The notes beneath the pieces are model-generated. The model did no database searches. It saw only the letters and a list, made by a program, of their open reading frames with translations, and was not told the DNA's origin. Below, piece after piece: positions 13,354 to 25,034 of a stretch of DNA of 64,000 bases (position 1 is the stretch's first letter; every line of letters begins with the position of its first letter). The position numbers were made by a program, and so were the translations under genes. Source of the stretch: Cryptomeria japonica (taxonomy: Eukaryota > Streptophyta > Pinopsida > Cupressales > Cupressaceae); the NCBI RefSeq assembly GCF_030272615.1, contig NC_081409.1, positions 915,349,340 through 915,413,339 of the forward strand. The letters are read 5' to 3'.

Positions 13354-13421
13354 CTTTCCCCATATCACTCCTTTGTGTATATCTCTCTATTTCTCTCTCT
13401 CCCTCTCTATTTATGCATATA

Positions 13422-13489
<68 letters not shown>

Positions 13490-14470
13490 TCTTCCACACC
13501 ATCTTCTTTCTCTCAATCTTGCTCCCTCTATCTATATCTCCTCCCCCCCTCTCTATCTATATTATTATCCCCACCTGTCTCATATTCACTCCACCTCTCT
13601 GAATCTCTCTCTAAATTTATCTCTCTATCTCCCTCTCACTTCTCTCTTTATCTCCTTCTATCCATATACCTCTACTTTATCTCCCTATCTCTCTCCCTAT
13701 CCCTCTATCTATATCACTCACCCCTCTCTCTCTCCTACCCTTTCTCTATATCCCTCTCATTCATCTTTAACTTATCAAAATTTATTGCACACACACACAC
13801 ACTCTCTCCATCTCTTTTTTTCTATCTCCACTTCTCTTTATTTGTCTCTCTCCCTTCCTCTATATCTCCTTATATCTCTATTTCTCTACCACTCTATGTC
13901 ACCATCTATATTTCTCTCTCTCTTCATCTCCCTCTCCCTCTATGTCTCTCTATCTCTCCCTCTCTATCTCCCTATATCTCTATATATTTATCTCTCCCTC
14001 TCCCTCTCTCTATCTTTTATCTCGCTCATTCTTTTGCATTGTATCTTCATCTCTACCTCTATTTTTCTTTGTCCCCCTCTGTCTCCACACATGTCTTCCT
14101 CTTTTTCCCCTTCTCCCTCTTACAAGACCTTTATATCTATAATTTTTTCCCCTCTATCTCTATCTCATTATTGTTCTATCTCAATACCCCTATATCCCTC
14201 CCTCTCTCAACCTCTCTTTGCATATTACTTCACATCACTATCCTTATCTTTCTATCTCCCCCTCTCTCATTTTTTACCTCTCTATCCCTCTCCTTTCCAT
14301 ATCCCTTTCCTTCTCTATCTCCATATTAATCTCCATCTCTATCTCTATTTTTATATTCCTCTCTATCTGTATCTCTATCTCTACATTCCTCTCTATCTCT
14401 ATCTCCTTATTCCTCTGTCACACTCTTCCTCTCTATCTCTCCCTCTTTCTATGACTATCTCTCCCTAACA
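13354..14470. repeat. CT-rich low-complexity tract, right part
   Basis: Begins with the target duplication CTTTC and continues as tctctc/ctatct/ctccct repeats, with a pure CT run at about 13422-13488 and a short CA run near 13790-13801. Long Ser/Leu/Tyr-rich frames here are a product of the repeat and are not called as genes. Confidence 0.9.
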
Positions 14471-14947
14471 TGAGCTTATTAATAATGGAACCTAATTTTC
14501 TTCCTAATTAAAGGTTTTCCTAAATTCCCTACCAATTTACTTCATGTACTACATATATGTATGCAAAAATAGACCAATTTTTTTCCTAATTGACCTTCCA
14601 CACCATTTCGGCGTACCCATTGCACGCCAAGGTGCAATTGCTAGTTTAGTTTATTATTAATTTTGAAAGTTGAGTCCATTATTTGTCTGTACGTACCAAC
14701 ATTTTGCAAGATCCATGGAAATTTGACGTTATCCTCTTTAGATTTTACAGAAAGGATGAAATATTTTTGTCAAGCTAATTAGATGGGCTCTCTCAAAGAG
14801 AACCCCATTACTTTTACTATTCATAAACTTGTATATATATGTGCTGTGCAAATTTGAAAATAAAATATAATAAAATATTTAATATATTCTGTTTGTACCC
14901 TTGGCAGAGACGGTGTCAGCACAAAAATGTGCGACGATGCAAATAAA
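14471..14947. other. Non-coding spacer before the foldback element
   Basis: No gene, domain or clear repeat seen. It ends in AAATAAA (14941-14947), the left copy of the short duplication flanking the foldback element. Confidence 0.5.
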
Positions 14948-16810
14948 GGGCAATGGCTATGCAAGGGACAAAATGGGCCCCCCCATGCCATGCCTTCCCT
15001 TCTCCATGCTCGCATGCCATGACGCCAGTCCAATCAAACTATCGCGTAAGAAGTTTTGCCCTCAAAATTAGTACTGTCCTACCGCGTCCATTTATTTTAG
15101 TATGTTATTAATTTATTATATATATATTTAAAAGTTACAATAAGTAATATAATAAATTAATAGTTGATTATATATTTAGATTTTTTAATAATAAGTTATA
15201 TGTTTTTTTTGTTTTTTTATTTCTATTTATTTTAATAAAAATCATATTATAATATTTTTAATATGTAATTGATGATTTTAAGATATATGTATTATATAAA
15301 AAATTTAATAATATTATTTTTTAATTATTTACATACATATAAATAGGTAAATAATAGTTTATTTTTAACTAAGTTATACATATTTAAGTTAAAAAATATT
15401 ATCAAATTTACTTAAACTAAAAAATAAAAGTAATTAACTAAGTTTCTTAGTGAAAAATATTATAGTAAAGTAATTAAGTTACACATATTTAAGTTAAAAA
15501 ATATCCAAAAAATTTACTAAAAGTAAAAATAAAAGTAACTAAGCTACTTAGCTAAAAATATTTAAGATAAAAATATTAACTTACACATATTTTTTATATT
15601 TTTTCATTTAAAAATAAAATTAAAAATATGTGTAATTAAGTAAAAATATGTGTAACTAATATACAAATTTAACATATATATTAAAAAAAATATTAATATA
15701 ACTTAAAAATAAAATTAAAATATGTGTAAGTAATGTAAAATTTTAACATCCATAATATATAACTAATTAAGTGATTTTAACATATGTAAGTTAAAATTAA
15801 TGATTAGTTACACATATTTAAGTTAAAAAAAAAAAATCAAAAAATTAACTAAAAGTAAAAAATAAAAGTAACTAAGTTACTTAGTTAAAAATATGTAAGT
15901 AAGTAACTAAGTTACACATATTAACTAAGTAACTAAGTTACACATATAAACTAAGTTAAATATTTAACTAAGTAACTAAGTTGAAAATAAAAGTAACTAA
16001 GTAAATATTTTTAACTAAATAATTTAGTTACTTTTTTTTTACTTTTAGTTTATTTTTTGATTCTTTTTTTTAACTTAAATATGTCTAACTAATCATTAAT
16101 TTTAACTTACATATGTTAACATCATTTAATTAGTTATATATTATGGATGCTAAAATTTTACATTCCTTACACATATTTTAATTTTATTTTTAAGTTATAT
16201 TAATATTTTTTTAATATATATGTTAAATTTGTATATTAGTTACACATATTTTTACTTGATATTTTTTAAATTTAATATGTGTAACTTAATTACTTTACTA
16301 TAATATTTTTCACTAAGAAACTTAGTTAATTACTTTTATTTTTTAGTTTTAGTAAATTTGATAATATTTTTTAACTTAAATATGTATAACTTAGTTAAAA
16401 ATATTTCAGTTAAAAATAAACTATTATTTACCTATTTATATGTATGTAAATAATTAAAAAATAATATTATTAAAAAATTTATATAATACATATATCTTAA
16501 AATCATCAATTACATATTATAAATATTATAATATGATTTTTGTTAAAATAAATAGAAATAAAAAAATAAAAAAAACATATAGCTTATTATTAAAAAATCT
16601 AAATATATAATCAACTATTGTAACTTTTAAATATATATATAATAAATTAATAACATATTAAAATAAATGGACACGACAAGACAGTACTAATTTTGGGGGC
16701 AGAACTTCTGACGCAACGGTTTGATTGGACTGGCGTCATGGCATGGGGGCATGGAGAAGGGAAGGCATGGCATGGGGGGGGCCATTTTGTCCCCTGCATA
16801 GCCATTGCCC
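14948..16810. mobile_element. Foldback-type DNA transposon with very long inverted repeats, non-coding
   Basis: The left arm starting GGGCAATGGCTATGC is the reverse complement of the right arm ending GCATAGCCATTGCCC. The match continues through CATGCCATGC, GCCAGTCCAATCAAA, AAAATTAGTACTGTC and several hundred AT-rich bases to a centre near 15.9-16.0 kb, which holds repeats of TAACTAAGT. The left arm has about 150 extra bases. AAATAAA flanks both ends (14941-14947 and 16811-16817; AAATAAAG if one base is shared). No transposase frame exists. A 7-8 bp duplication and long G-starting arms would suit a MULE-like or hAT-like non-autonomous element; the family is not settled. Confidence 0.85.
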
Positions 16811-16817
16811 AAATAAA

Positions 16818-19800
16818 GTAAGGCTGTTTGAAGTTCCGTGTTAACTGTTAATTACATTTGTATTCTCAAGCTCATTTTCTATACATCTATATTGGTCGTT
16901 TTCCGTGCATTCTAATTATTGCTTGCAACTTGCCTTTTTATGCCTTGAAGTTCACAACCTCAATTTGATGTCAATGTTTTATGAAGATGCAAGCCGAATG
17001 GAACAACTCCAACCGTCTGATTTGGACTTCTTTAACGAAATTGACATTAATTTCGATATTAATTTTGTTCGTTGTACATGACAAGTTTTGAATGGTCTAC
17101 TGAGTAGGTTGATTCCTCAAATCTACTTAGTAGGCTGTTTCTTTGTATTTTCAATTGAAAAAGAAGGTTGAGTACAAGAAGCTTTTGGAGGAGATCAAAT
17201 ATCAGTTTGTTCAAATGCACTTTGATGATGTTCAATGTTCTAGAGAGTTTCAAAAGCTTTTAAAATTCCAGTTATAATTTATGAACAATATGCGTACTTT
17301 GAAAGGAGATGATGTATTTTCAAACAACTGATGTAAATGTTTTTGTTCATGATAGTACTTGCTTTCTGGCTTTTTGTACGTTGTGGCTATTCTGGCTCGA
17401 AAACTGACATTTCATACAGCGAGATAGCGATGTGTTAGTCAATCACAACCATTAATTGCAAAATCAATGGTGTAAAATGCGTGACTAACACGCATGTTAG
17501 TCAATCCGTACTGTCGTTTTCGAGCCAGAATAGACGCGTCCCTTTTTGTGTAGGTAATGTTATTAGGAACAATTATTGTACTTATTGATACCAATCACTT
17601 GTTGACTATGTTTCTACTATTCAAAATCTTTTTCTTTATTGCAGTGCCTTTTGAACTGCTTATTTTTTTATTGTAATCTACTTTGTTCAATTAAAAAAAG
17701 AAAAAAGAAAAAAGTGATATATTTTTGCACGGAGTAAGATTTTAATTAGATAAGACTGGGCCACATTATGCTCCCAAAATTTGGAGAAAAAAGTGTGGGA
17801 CTAGGATGGTAGGTCGCCTTGGTCCCAACAACATTTTATGAACTTTCAAGAAATGCATGATAACTAGGTTGTAATGTAGATTCTAGCTTAGTCTCTCAAA
17901 CCATTATGTATGGATATATGGAATATGATTCTTTGAAGGTTGAAATTAGGGTAGCGTAAAGGATAGATCGGGAATAAGAGTGTGATGATGTAATAATGTG
18001 GAATAAGACTCATAATTTTGAATTAATTATTAATTAATTACAATAAAGGTCCTATAATATATAAAAGGAAAGGGAAATACTAAATAGGTGCTAGGATAGT
18101 GTGAAATTAGACACACTAATAAAGGTGTACAATTTATGTTGCTACACTTAGTAATCTTAGGGGTTAGAGTTCTGAGGCATTTTGATTTAAAAAAATCCAA
18201 ACCACAATTTATTTCCTTTCAGTTTGTAGGTGTAGGATTTGATGCTCTAATCTCTAATACGAATCAAATCCAATGCAGTCTAGCCTTGAGAAATACACAT
18301 AAAACTTGGATTTACATATAAGAGCATATCTTCTTGAATCCAATATCAGTACCTAAAGTTAAGTTAGAGTGATATTGTAATAGGATTACCCTCTTTGGTT
18401 TGTAGAGCCGAAAGTGTGAAAGGTTTAAGCCTTAGGGTTTAAGTAGGGTTTTTCCTTGTTTGTTGGCCACTAGCCTAGAAGCCCTTGATCATAATAAGAG
18501 GCTAGTCTTTAAAAGGTTCTAGGAAACTTAGCTGAACAACACCAACATATGGTACATAAGACTAACAAGATATCATTGTGAGCAACTCAAAATCATACTT
18601 AAAACACATTTATACATATTCACATCATACTTTAGACACCCAAAATAGACTATCTCTAAACTTAAACATCGTCACTATATAGAAACATGCAACTGCAAGC
18701 AAAGGGTAGACATTAAAGATAATATTCAATTATGTGTTAACATCAATGACAACTTGTCAACAAAATCTACTCAAAATCTCTTCACAAGTCTTCTCATAAA
18801 GTCTTCAACAATCTATTTATATTCTCTTTACAAATCTACTCATTAAGGACTTCACAATTTTCTCGTAACTCTTATGTCGACTAGCATACATTTAAATTTT
18901 CCTTGCATGTGGGCCAATATGAAGGGGGGTTGCCCTACATTATTGAACAACCATAAACATGTCTTTTGGTCTATCAGTGTCTCAAAAACTTGCCTTTTGA
19001 TCTTTTGATTGCATTTTTCACCTATGTTACTTTGGATAGTGATTAGAGGCCATTGGCCTTTTACAACATTTTCATTATTGGACCATTCATTTCTTTCTTG
19101 GATTAACACTTTCTTTTGTGATACCAATGACAACAATATGACTATAATTTTTCTGACACACACTATTTGTTGCTTTATATATTTCTAACCCTTAAGTATT
19201 CCTTCAACATCTAATACAAAAGATGAGACTTCATTGATAGTGCTCAAAAGTGATTTTTTTTTTCAAAATGTACAAAATAAACCTAATTAGTAATCATGCT
19301 TTCCATCAGACTTTCATGTCCATCAATATTTATATAGAAAAATCTCACAATAACATAAATCTCCCTTAGCTTTTTACATTTATAGTATGATACAATTTTA
19401 ATTTTAAATTTCTTTTATAAATATTTTGCTTTTGCGATTTTTTTTAATATTTTACCAACATTAAAAAAAAATTAATTATTCTCTATTAATTCTCAAAAAG
19501 AGACTAGATTACACAAGGTCTCTTCGTTCTTCGTGGTTCTAATTTTCTATTGGTCAGATTTACCACGTTTACAAATTTTGTATGGAATCAAGTCCCAAAC
19601 CATCACAACTGTACCGGACAGTGAAGTGCGCTCCAAAATCCTGGAGCTTTCATACGGGGAGAAGGAAAAAAGATACACTGCTTCACGAAAAAGTCTGAAT
19701 CAAATTTCTGTTCATATTAAAACAAAGAGTGGGAATGTTTTCGTGACCGATCGGAAAGAGCGGTTTTTATATTTTGATGGGAGTGGTTTTATTAATTCAG

Positions 19801-20017
19801 TTGTAGAAGTATAGTTGAGATCTTTACATAGACTTCAAGAAAAATCGAAGTTACCAAATTATCTATCTTTGTTTATATATTCATTCCCAATCCAATTTTC
19901 CCCTCACTTATCTTTTGTTATTGTTATCTCAACTCTGATCATATATTACTCATGTCTGATTAGTCTAACCCGTTTAACTCTTTTTGCTCACTGCTTCACA
20001 TAGATTTTGTTTGTTAG
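16818..20017. other. Intergenic region upstream of the lectin receptor kinase
   Basis: Mostly AT-rich. A 37-codon frame starting at 16968 contains a Gln/Asp/Phe-rich stretch (MEQLQPSDLDFFNEIDINF) but no domain. A short inverted-repeat element lies at 17378-17541. A frame at 19533-19814 is protein-like but not recognised. TATA-like sequences occur at about 19873-19880 and 19940, the right distance to serve the kinase gene, but this is only positional evidence. Confidence 0.45.
17378..17541. mobile_element. Small inverted-repeat element (MITE candidate)
   Basis: CTATTCTGGCTCGAAAAC at 17387 is mirrored by GTTTTCGAGCCAGAATAG ending at 17533. Inside, GTTAGTCAATC-type sequences also form an inverted pair. 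CTTTTTGT occurs on both sides (17370-17377 and 17542-17549), which would be an 8-bp target duplication of hAT type if the element ends there. The outermost bases pair poorly, so the ends are uncertain. Confidence 0.45.
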
Positions 20018-22015
20018 ATGGCTACGTCTAACTTTGCCCAATTAATTGGTGTGTTTTGTATGCTCTGCGCAAAGAATACTCTGTCTATCCCCATTATTAT
20101 GGCCCACTCAGCAGGCGTGAACTTCAGCTTTAATGAATTCACGAGATGCAATACAAGCGACATTCTGTGTGTAAATGATGCAACAATATCTGGGCATAAA
20201 ATCCATCTGACCAACAAAACTATGGGCAGGGTTGTCTACAGCCACACCATCCAGCTGTCTTCTATTGCTAGCTTCACTACGGACATCCGGTTTGTTATGA
20301 AATATTATAACCGGAGACCTGATGATCAAGGAGGAGATGGAATTGCTTTCTTCATGACATCTAAAGAAATTGCGACAATTTTTCACTCAGTTGATGAATA
20401 CAGCGGTCTTCCCGGAAATGGATCTATTTCAGACAACACGCTTGCTGTTGAATTTAGTGGCTATAATCGCCGAGCTAATTCCCGTGTCTATTTTTTTGTT
20501 GGTAGCAATCATCCTATTCAAACTTACAATTATACCCATTTGAATTTTAGTTTAAACGATGGTAAGTTGTGGAATGCGCACATAGATTGCAACGTTAGAA
20601 AAAATTACATGCAAATATTCCTCTTCAATACCTCCAATAGTTCTATGTCCCAAAGAGATCCCATTCTTGCATTTCCTTTTGATTGCTTCAAATTTCTTCC
20701 AGACAATTTTGTTGTAGGGATTTCTGCTGCCGATTCGTATTATTCTAGTGAGACCCACACAATCCTTTCATGGAGCTTCAATACCACGACCAAAATCAAG
20801 AGGTCTAGCACGAAAATGATATTTTTGACTACTGTAGGGTTTTTTCTTTGTTTAACAGGGGCAGTTGTTATCTATAGCTTGTTTGCCAATCGGAAAAAGA
20901 AGAGGGCAATGGGAAGCAGCAATGCACAAACATGTGAAGACAAGGAAATAGAGATTAGCATGCTTGTAGATCAGGGTCCAAGTAGATATAAGCTGGAGGA
21001 TCTCAAGGCCGTAACCAACAATTTCAGTGAAACTTTAAAGCTGGGGCAAGGAGAATTTGGAGGTGTGTACAAAGGCGTTATAGGAGAAGCAAATGATGTT
21101 GTAGCTGTCAAGCGCATCTCACAAGGGTCACGACAGGGGCTAAAAGAATTCATCTCTGAAATAAGTATTGTTAGTCGAGTAAAACATCGAAACCTCGTTC
21201 AGCTTTTGGGATGGTGTCATGAGAAAGGCGAATTACTTTTGGTGTACGAGTATATATGTCCAATGGAAGCTTAGACAAATACCTTTTCATCAAAAGGAGA
21301 TATTCCCCCATTGCAATGGAGTCAAAGGTATCGAATAGCTTTGGAAATAGCTTCTGGACTGCTATATCTCCATAAAGGATGGGCTCACTGTATTGTACAC
21401 AGAGATGTAAAATCCAGCAATGTTATGCTTGACTGCAATTTCAATGCAAAGCTTGGGGACTTCGGTTTGGCACGCATGTTTGAGCATTATCGTTTGTCTC
21501 AAACCACAATGGCAGCTGGAACCCTCGGTTACCTAGCTCCTGAGTGTGTGATCACAGGAAGAACAAGCCCTGAATCAGATGTTTACAGCTTCGGTGCTGA
21601 GGCCTTGGAAATCGCTACAGGAAGGAGAGCAGTAGATTTGAGATTGCACGAACATAATATGAGGCTTGTGGAGTGGGTATGGGATCTATATGGTCAAGAA
21701 ACGATTTTGGAAGCTGCAGATGAGAAATTAAATGGGGAGTTTGAGAAGGCAGAAGTGGAACAATTGACAGCAATAGGGTTGTGGTGCTCTCATCCAGATC
21801 CAACTGCAAGACCCAAAATGACGCAAGTGGTAAAGTTGCTGAAGCTGGAAGGTCGAGTGCCTAATCTTCCTCGAGAAATACCTGTACCAACATATGCTCC
21901 ATTTAATGAAGCCAACCTTTCAGTTTCTTCTTCATTTACGATGGACACTTCCAATATACTCCCATCTCTTGCTTCCACATCTCAATCAGGTAATTCTTCT
22001 CAAGACTCCTCTTGA
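20018..22015 (+). CDS. L-type lectin receptor-like kinase with a local frame lesion
   Basis: A plasma-membrane receptor kinase of the legume-lectin class, intronless as is usual for the family. It has a hydrophobic N-terminus (1-30), a legume-lectin domain (about 34-260, with GGDGIAFF at 105-112), a transmembrane helix (267-290) and a kinase domain from about 335. Visible are the Gly loop GQGEFGGV (343-350), Lys365 in VAVK, HRDVKSSN, DFG and APE, so this is an RD-type kinase with all catalytic motifs. The usual EFD metal-binding motif of the lectin reads EFS, so calcium binding may be weakened. At 21253-21285 two extra bases (AT) and then two missing bases cancel out. Between them the frame is wrong and meets a TAG at 21272, while the same frame resumes right after. 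This may be a recent pseudogene or an assembly error. The start is the first Met before the signal-like segment. Confidence 0.88.
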
Positions 22016-22116
22016 GCATATTCAAGCACAACTCCCATCGTTGTGCATTTTCAAAAGGAAGCATAGGAGCTGTCTATCACTAAACCTTTTCAATCTTTTA
22101 CTCTGGATTTGAAGAA

Positions 22117-22122
22117 AATAAA
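22117..22122 (+). terminator. Possible poly(A) signal of the lectin receptor kinase
   Basis: AATAAA about 100 bases after the stop codon, on the coding strand. Its spacing is appropriate, but there is no transcript evidence. Confidence 0.4.
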
Positions 22123-23142
22123 GAAATCTCGAGCAATTGGATTGCCAGTTGCTATGTTAGTTTCTCGTTTATTATTTGTTTTCCCAGTCATATATTTTAA
22201 TTGAAGAAAATATGTTTCAAAAAAGCTACTTGGAATATCCCTTAATCTCTCTGTTCTTGAAATTCTTGTTGGAAATTTAAGAAGTGTTCACTCCCCTGTT
22301 CAATCATGTCTTTCCTTTATTTGCTGCAAGGTTCTTGTACTGCAGCCTGTTGATCGAATGGGTTCAACCTTCCATTTCAGTCCATTTTATTTTGTAATAT
22401 ATTGTGCATATTTAATTTTTTTATTATCTTTCTATGAAACAAGGCAGCTACTCTATTGTGAGATTTTCTTATTTAGTGTTTATTAGAATAGAAATCTTAG
22501 TTGTTTTGTGTGTTCCTGCAAAAGAGAAAAACAGAGCTGTCTTTTGTGAGTGAACAAGTTTACTGTTATAAGGGTTTTTTAAGCTCAACTAATGTGAAAC
22601 AGAGCACAGTCTTATAAACATCGATATAGAAAAAGAGCAGTAAATCTGTTGACTTGACATGTATAGAATTATTATGTTTTATTATTCTGTTCTTTCTCTG
22701 CTTTTGCCTTCAACTCTTTCGTGATCGGCTTTAGAACGATTAAAAATAAATATGCATTTGACCGTTTAATTTTTTTAAAATTTATTTATTTCCTTGAATG
22801 ACTTGATCGTCGAAAAACCAAAACAAATTTTACTTGTGTGTGTGAGGGAAAAGTGATACTGGACGGAGGATGGAATGCGATGGTTAGGGCTTCGGCTCCA
22901 GCCATTGTTTCCTGTTCTGTTCTTTCCCGCTGGGTTCTTTTTTGCTTGCGTGGCATGGAGGTTTGTGGAGCTGGTGCGGGGGGGTTTGGCTGTATTGGTG
23001 TGCGGTGAGGGCCTTTTTCTTCTTGCAGTTTCGAGAAGTTTTTTGTGATCGAAGCTGGTGTTCGGGGTTTGGAGGGAGCTGGTGGTTGGAGTGCTCAAGA
23101 GCTGAGAAAGGTGTTTTGGCCCCGAGTGTTGGCCAGTAGGGA
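22123..23142. other. Intergenic region between kinase and LINE
   Basis: No gene recognised. From about 22860 the plus strand becomes rich in G and T and may be the 5' leader of the LINE that follows, but no boundary is visible. Confidence 0.4.
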
Positions 23143-23970
23143 ATGGAGGAGCATAGGGTCACCAATAGCTTGGTGGTTGTGCCGCCCTATGGTTGTTTTT
23201 CAGGTGTGCATGCAAAGTCGTCAGACTCATTTTATGTGGGTGAAGGTTCGAAGCTTAAAAAGTAAATGGTTGTCTGTCAAAGAGTAAGATCGTCTGGTTT
23301 TGGTTATCTCTCTCAACTTGGTCATGGAGGATGTTGCTTATCGGAAGAAACATGCTTTGATCTGCAAATTACTTAAAATTCGTAAACATGCTTTGATTTG
23401 CAAATTTCTTGGAATCCGTATTTTTTTTAATGGCGTTGGAATCTTGGATCCCTTGCTCTTGGCAGGTTGAGGGTGAGATAAAGATTACGTTGGCCGTGAA
23501 TAGCTATTTATGGTTGTTTTTTTCTACATGTGTTGATCAGAATTGTGTTTTTGAAGGAGGGTCATACTTTTATAATCATGTGGGATTGTTCATTAAACCT
23601 TGGCATGTGGATTTTAATTTAGTTGAGGAATTGCCTTCAAGGGTTCCTGTTTGGGATCATCTGCTGCGACTTCCTTTGAAATTTTGGAGGGAGGATATTT
23701 TGCAACAAATTGTTGTTCTACTTGGGAAGCTAGCTGCTATAGCTCAACAAACCCTTGATAAGAAGGTAATTACGTTTACCTGTATTTGTGTTGAGATTGA
23801 TTTGAATAATCTATTGCCGGATTCTTTGAACATTTGTCTAGGTTCTTCTTTTTGGGTTCAACAACTAGATTATGAGTCTCTTCCTTTTTCGGAGTTGGAT
23901 TTGTCACGAATACCTTCAGTGCTACTACTCTAAGGTTAATAATGATGCTGTTGGCTGGTGCAGGAGCACC
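23143..23970 (+). pseudogene. LINE ORF1, N-terminal half (DUF4283-like)
   Basis: A nucleic-acid-binding gag-like protein of plant LINEs. From about 23348 the pattern ALICKFLGIR, W...GEIKI, GLFIKPWHVDFN, VPVWDHLLRLPLKFW, LGKLAAIAQQTL and ICVEIDLNNLLPDS follows the DUF4283 family, with WVQQLDYESLPF near the end. Several frameshifts break it, one near 23890 just where a zinc-knuckle-like CHEY segment becomes readable in another frame. A 36-bp in-frame tandem duplication sits at 23348-23383/23384-23419. Confidence 0.8.
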
Positions 23971-25034
23971 TAATGCAAAATTGGGTCAATAATGCAAATA
24001 GGGTTCTAATAGTATTTTTTTAGTTTATTTGATGTAATAAGGTCATATTATGACCATTTTTGGCGATTTTATGTCATGTAGAGTCATTTTTTATCAAATA
24101 TGTAAAATTTGTTAAAATGTTGTAAAAGTTGCTTAAGCAACTTTACAACTTTTGAAAGTTGTTGTAAATAGGTAATTCGAGAAGTTAGAAAGGGTGTAGG
24201 AAGTTATAAATAGGCCCTTGTGAATCATTTGTGCGTGATTAAGTGTGCAGGAATGTGTGAGGATGATTTTGAAGATGAAATGAATAAGAAATCTCATTTT
24301 TCTCTATTTTTTTCCAGAAATTTGCTGCTCTTATTCTTAATACGACCTGTAAAAACATGATGAGGGGTTGAGCCTTATATGGTTGGAAAGATAATTTAAT
24401 TACAATTTTTTTTCATTCTTATCAGGTCAAAATAAAATATCATTTAAATTGTCTAATGGTGGAATCTTTCTAGTCACCCTATTCAGAAACTAAGTTTTTC
24501 TAGTGTAATAGTCCATTTTTGAGGATTATGTTCGAAAGAAATCCTATCCAATTTTGATATAAATTTTATAACTTCCAAATGGGTATCTAAAAACGGCTTT
24601 ACATTTCTGATATGATTTTTATGGTCAAAGTTATACCAAAAAAATCCAATTTTCTGTTATAAATTAGCCTTCACGAGTAGATTAATAGCCATTATTTGAG
24701 ACATATATTCCAAAACAACCATACCTTCGTTTCACATATATTTTATAATCCCAAAAAGGGTATCTTACCAGAATCAAAAGTTATGCCATGTTTTGTAATT
24801 TGTGAAGGCTACTAGAACTTAGGATAGGTTATGTGGAAAATTGTGACAGTTAGAGGAATCAGTTTTTATAGGAGTTTCTAAGGTGTTTAAATGTTGTGTT
24901 TGGAAGGATTTAAGGTTTCCCTGAAGTAGATTGAGTCATTTGAATATTAAATCCCTCATTGTCATGGTTGCATGATTGGGTCATTGAGCCCATTGTTGTG
25001 AAATAAGCCTACTTGGTATGGATATGTTTTCATA
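23971..25034. other. Insertion of unknown identity inside LINE ORF1
   Basis: About 1.06 kb of AT-rich, non-coding sequence separates two parts of ORF1. Boundaries are approximate, set where LINE-like coding composition stops and resumes. No LTR signature, target duplication or inverted repeat was found, so its class is open. Confidence 0.45.

Noticed and set aside
13346-14468. Long plus-strand frames of more than 300 codons rich in Ser, Leu and Tyr
   Set aside because: They are translations of the CT-rich repeat in several frames at once; no domain and no codon structure.
16968-17081. 37-codon frame with an acidic Phe/Asp-rich end
   Set aside because: Could be the last exon of a transcription factor, but nothing upstream supports it, so it is only mentioned in the region entry.
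19533-19814. 93-codon plus-strand frame before the lectin kinase
   Set aside because: No recognisable domain, no conserved neighbour; may be 5' flanking sequence by chance open.
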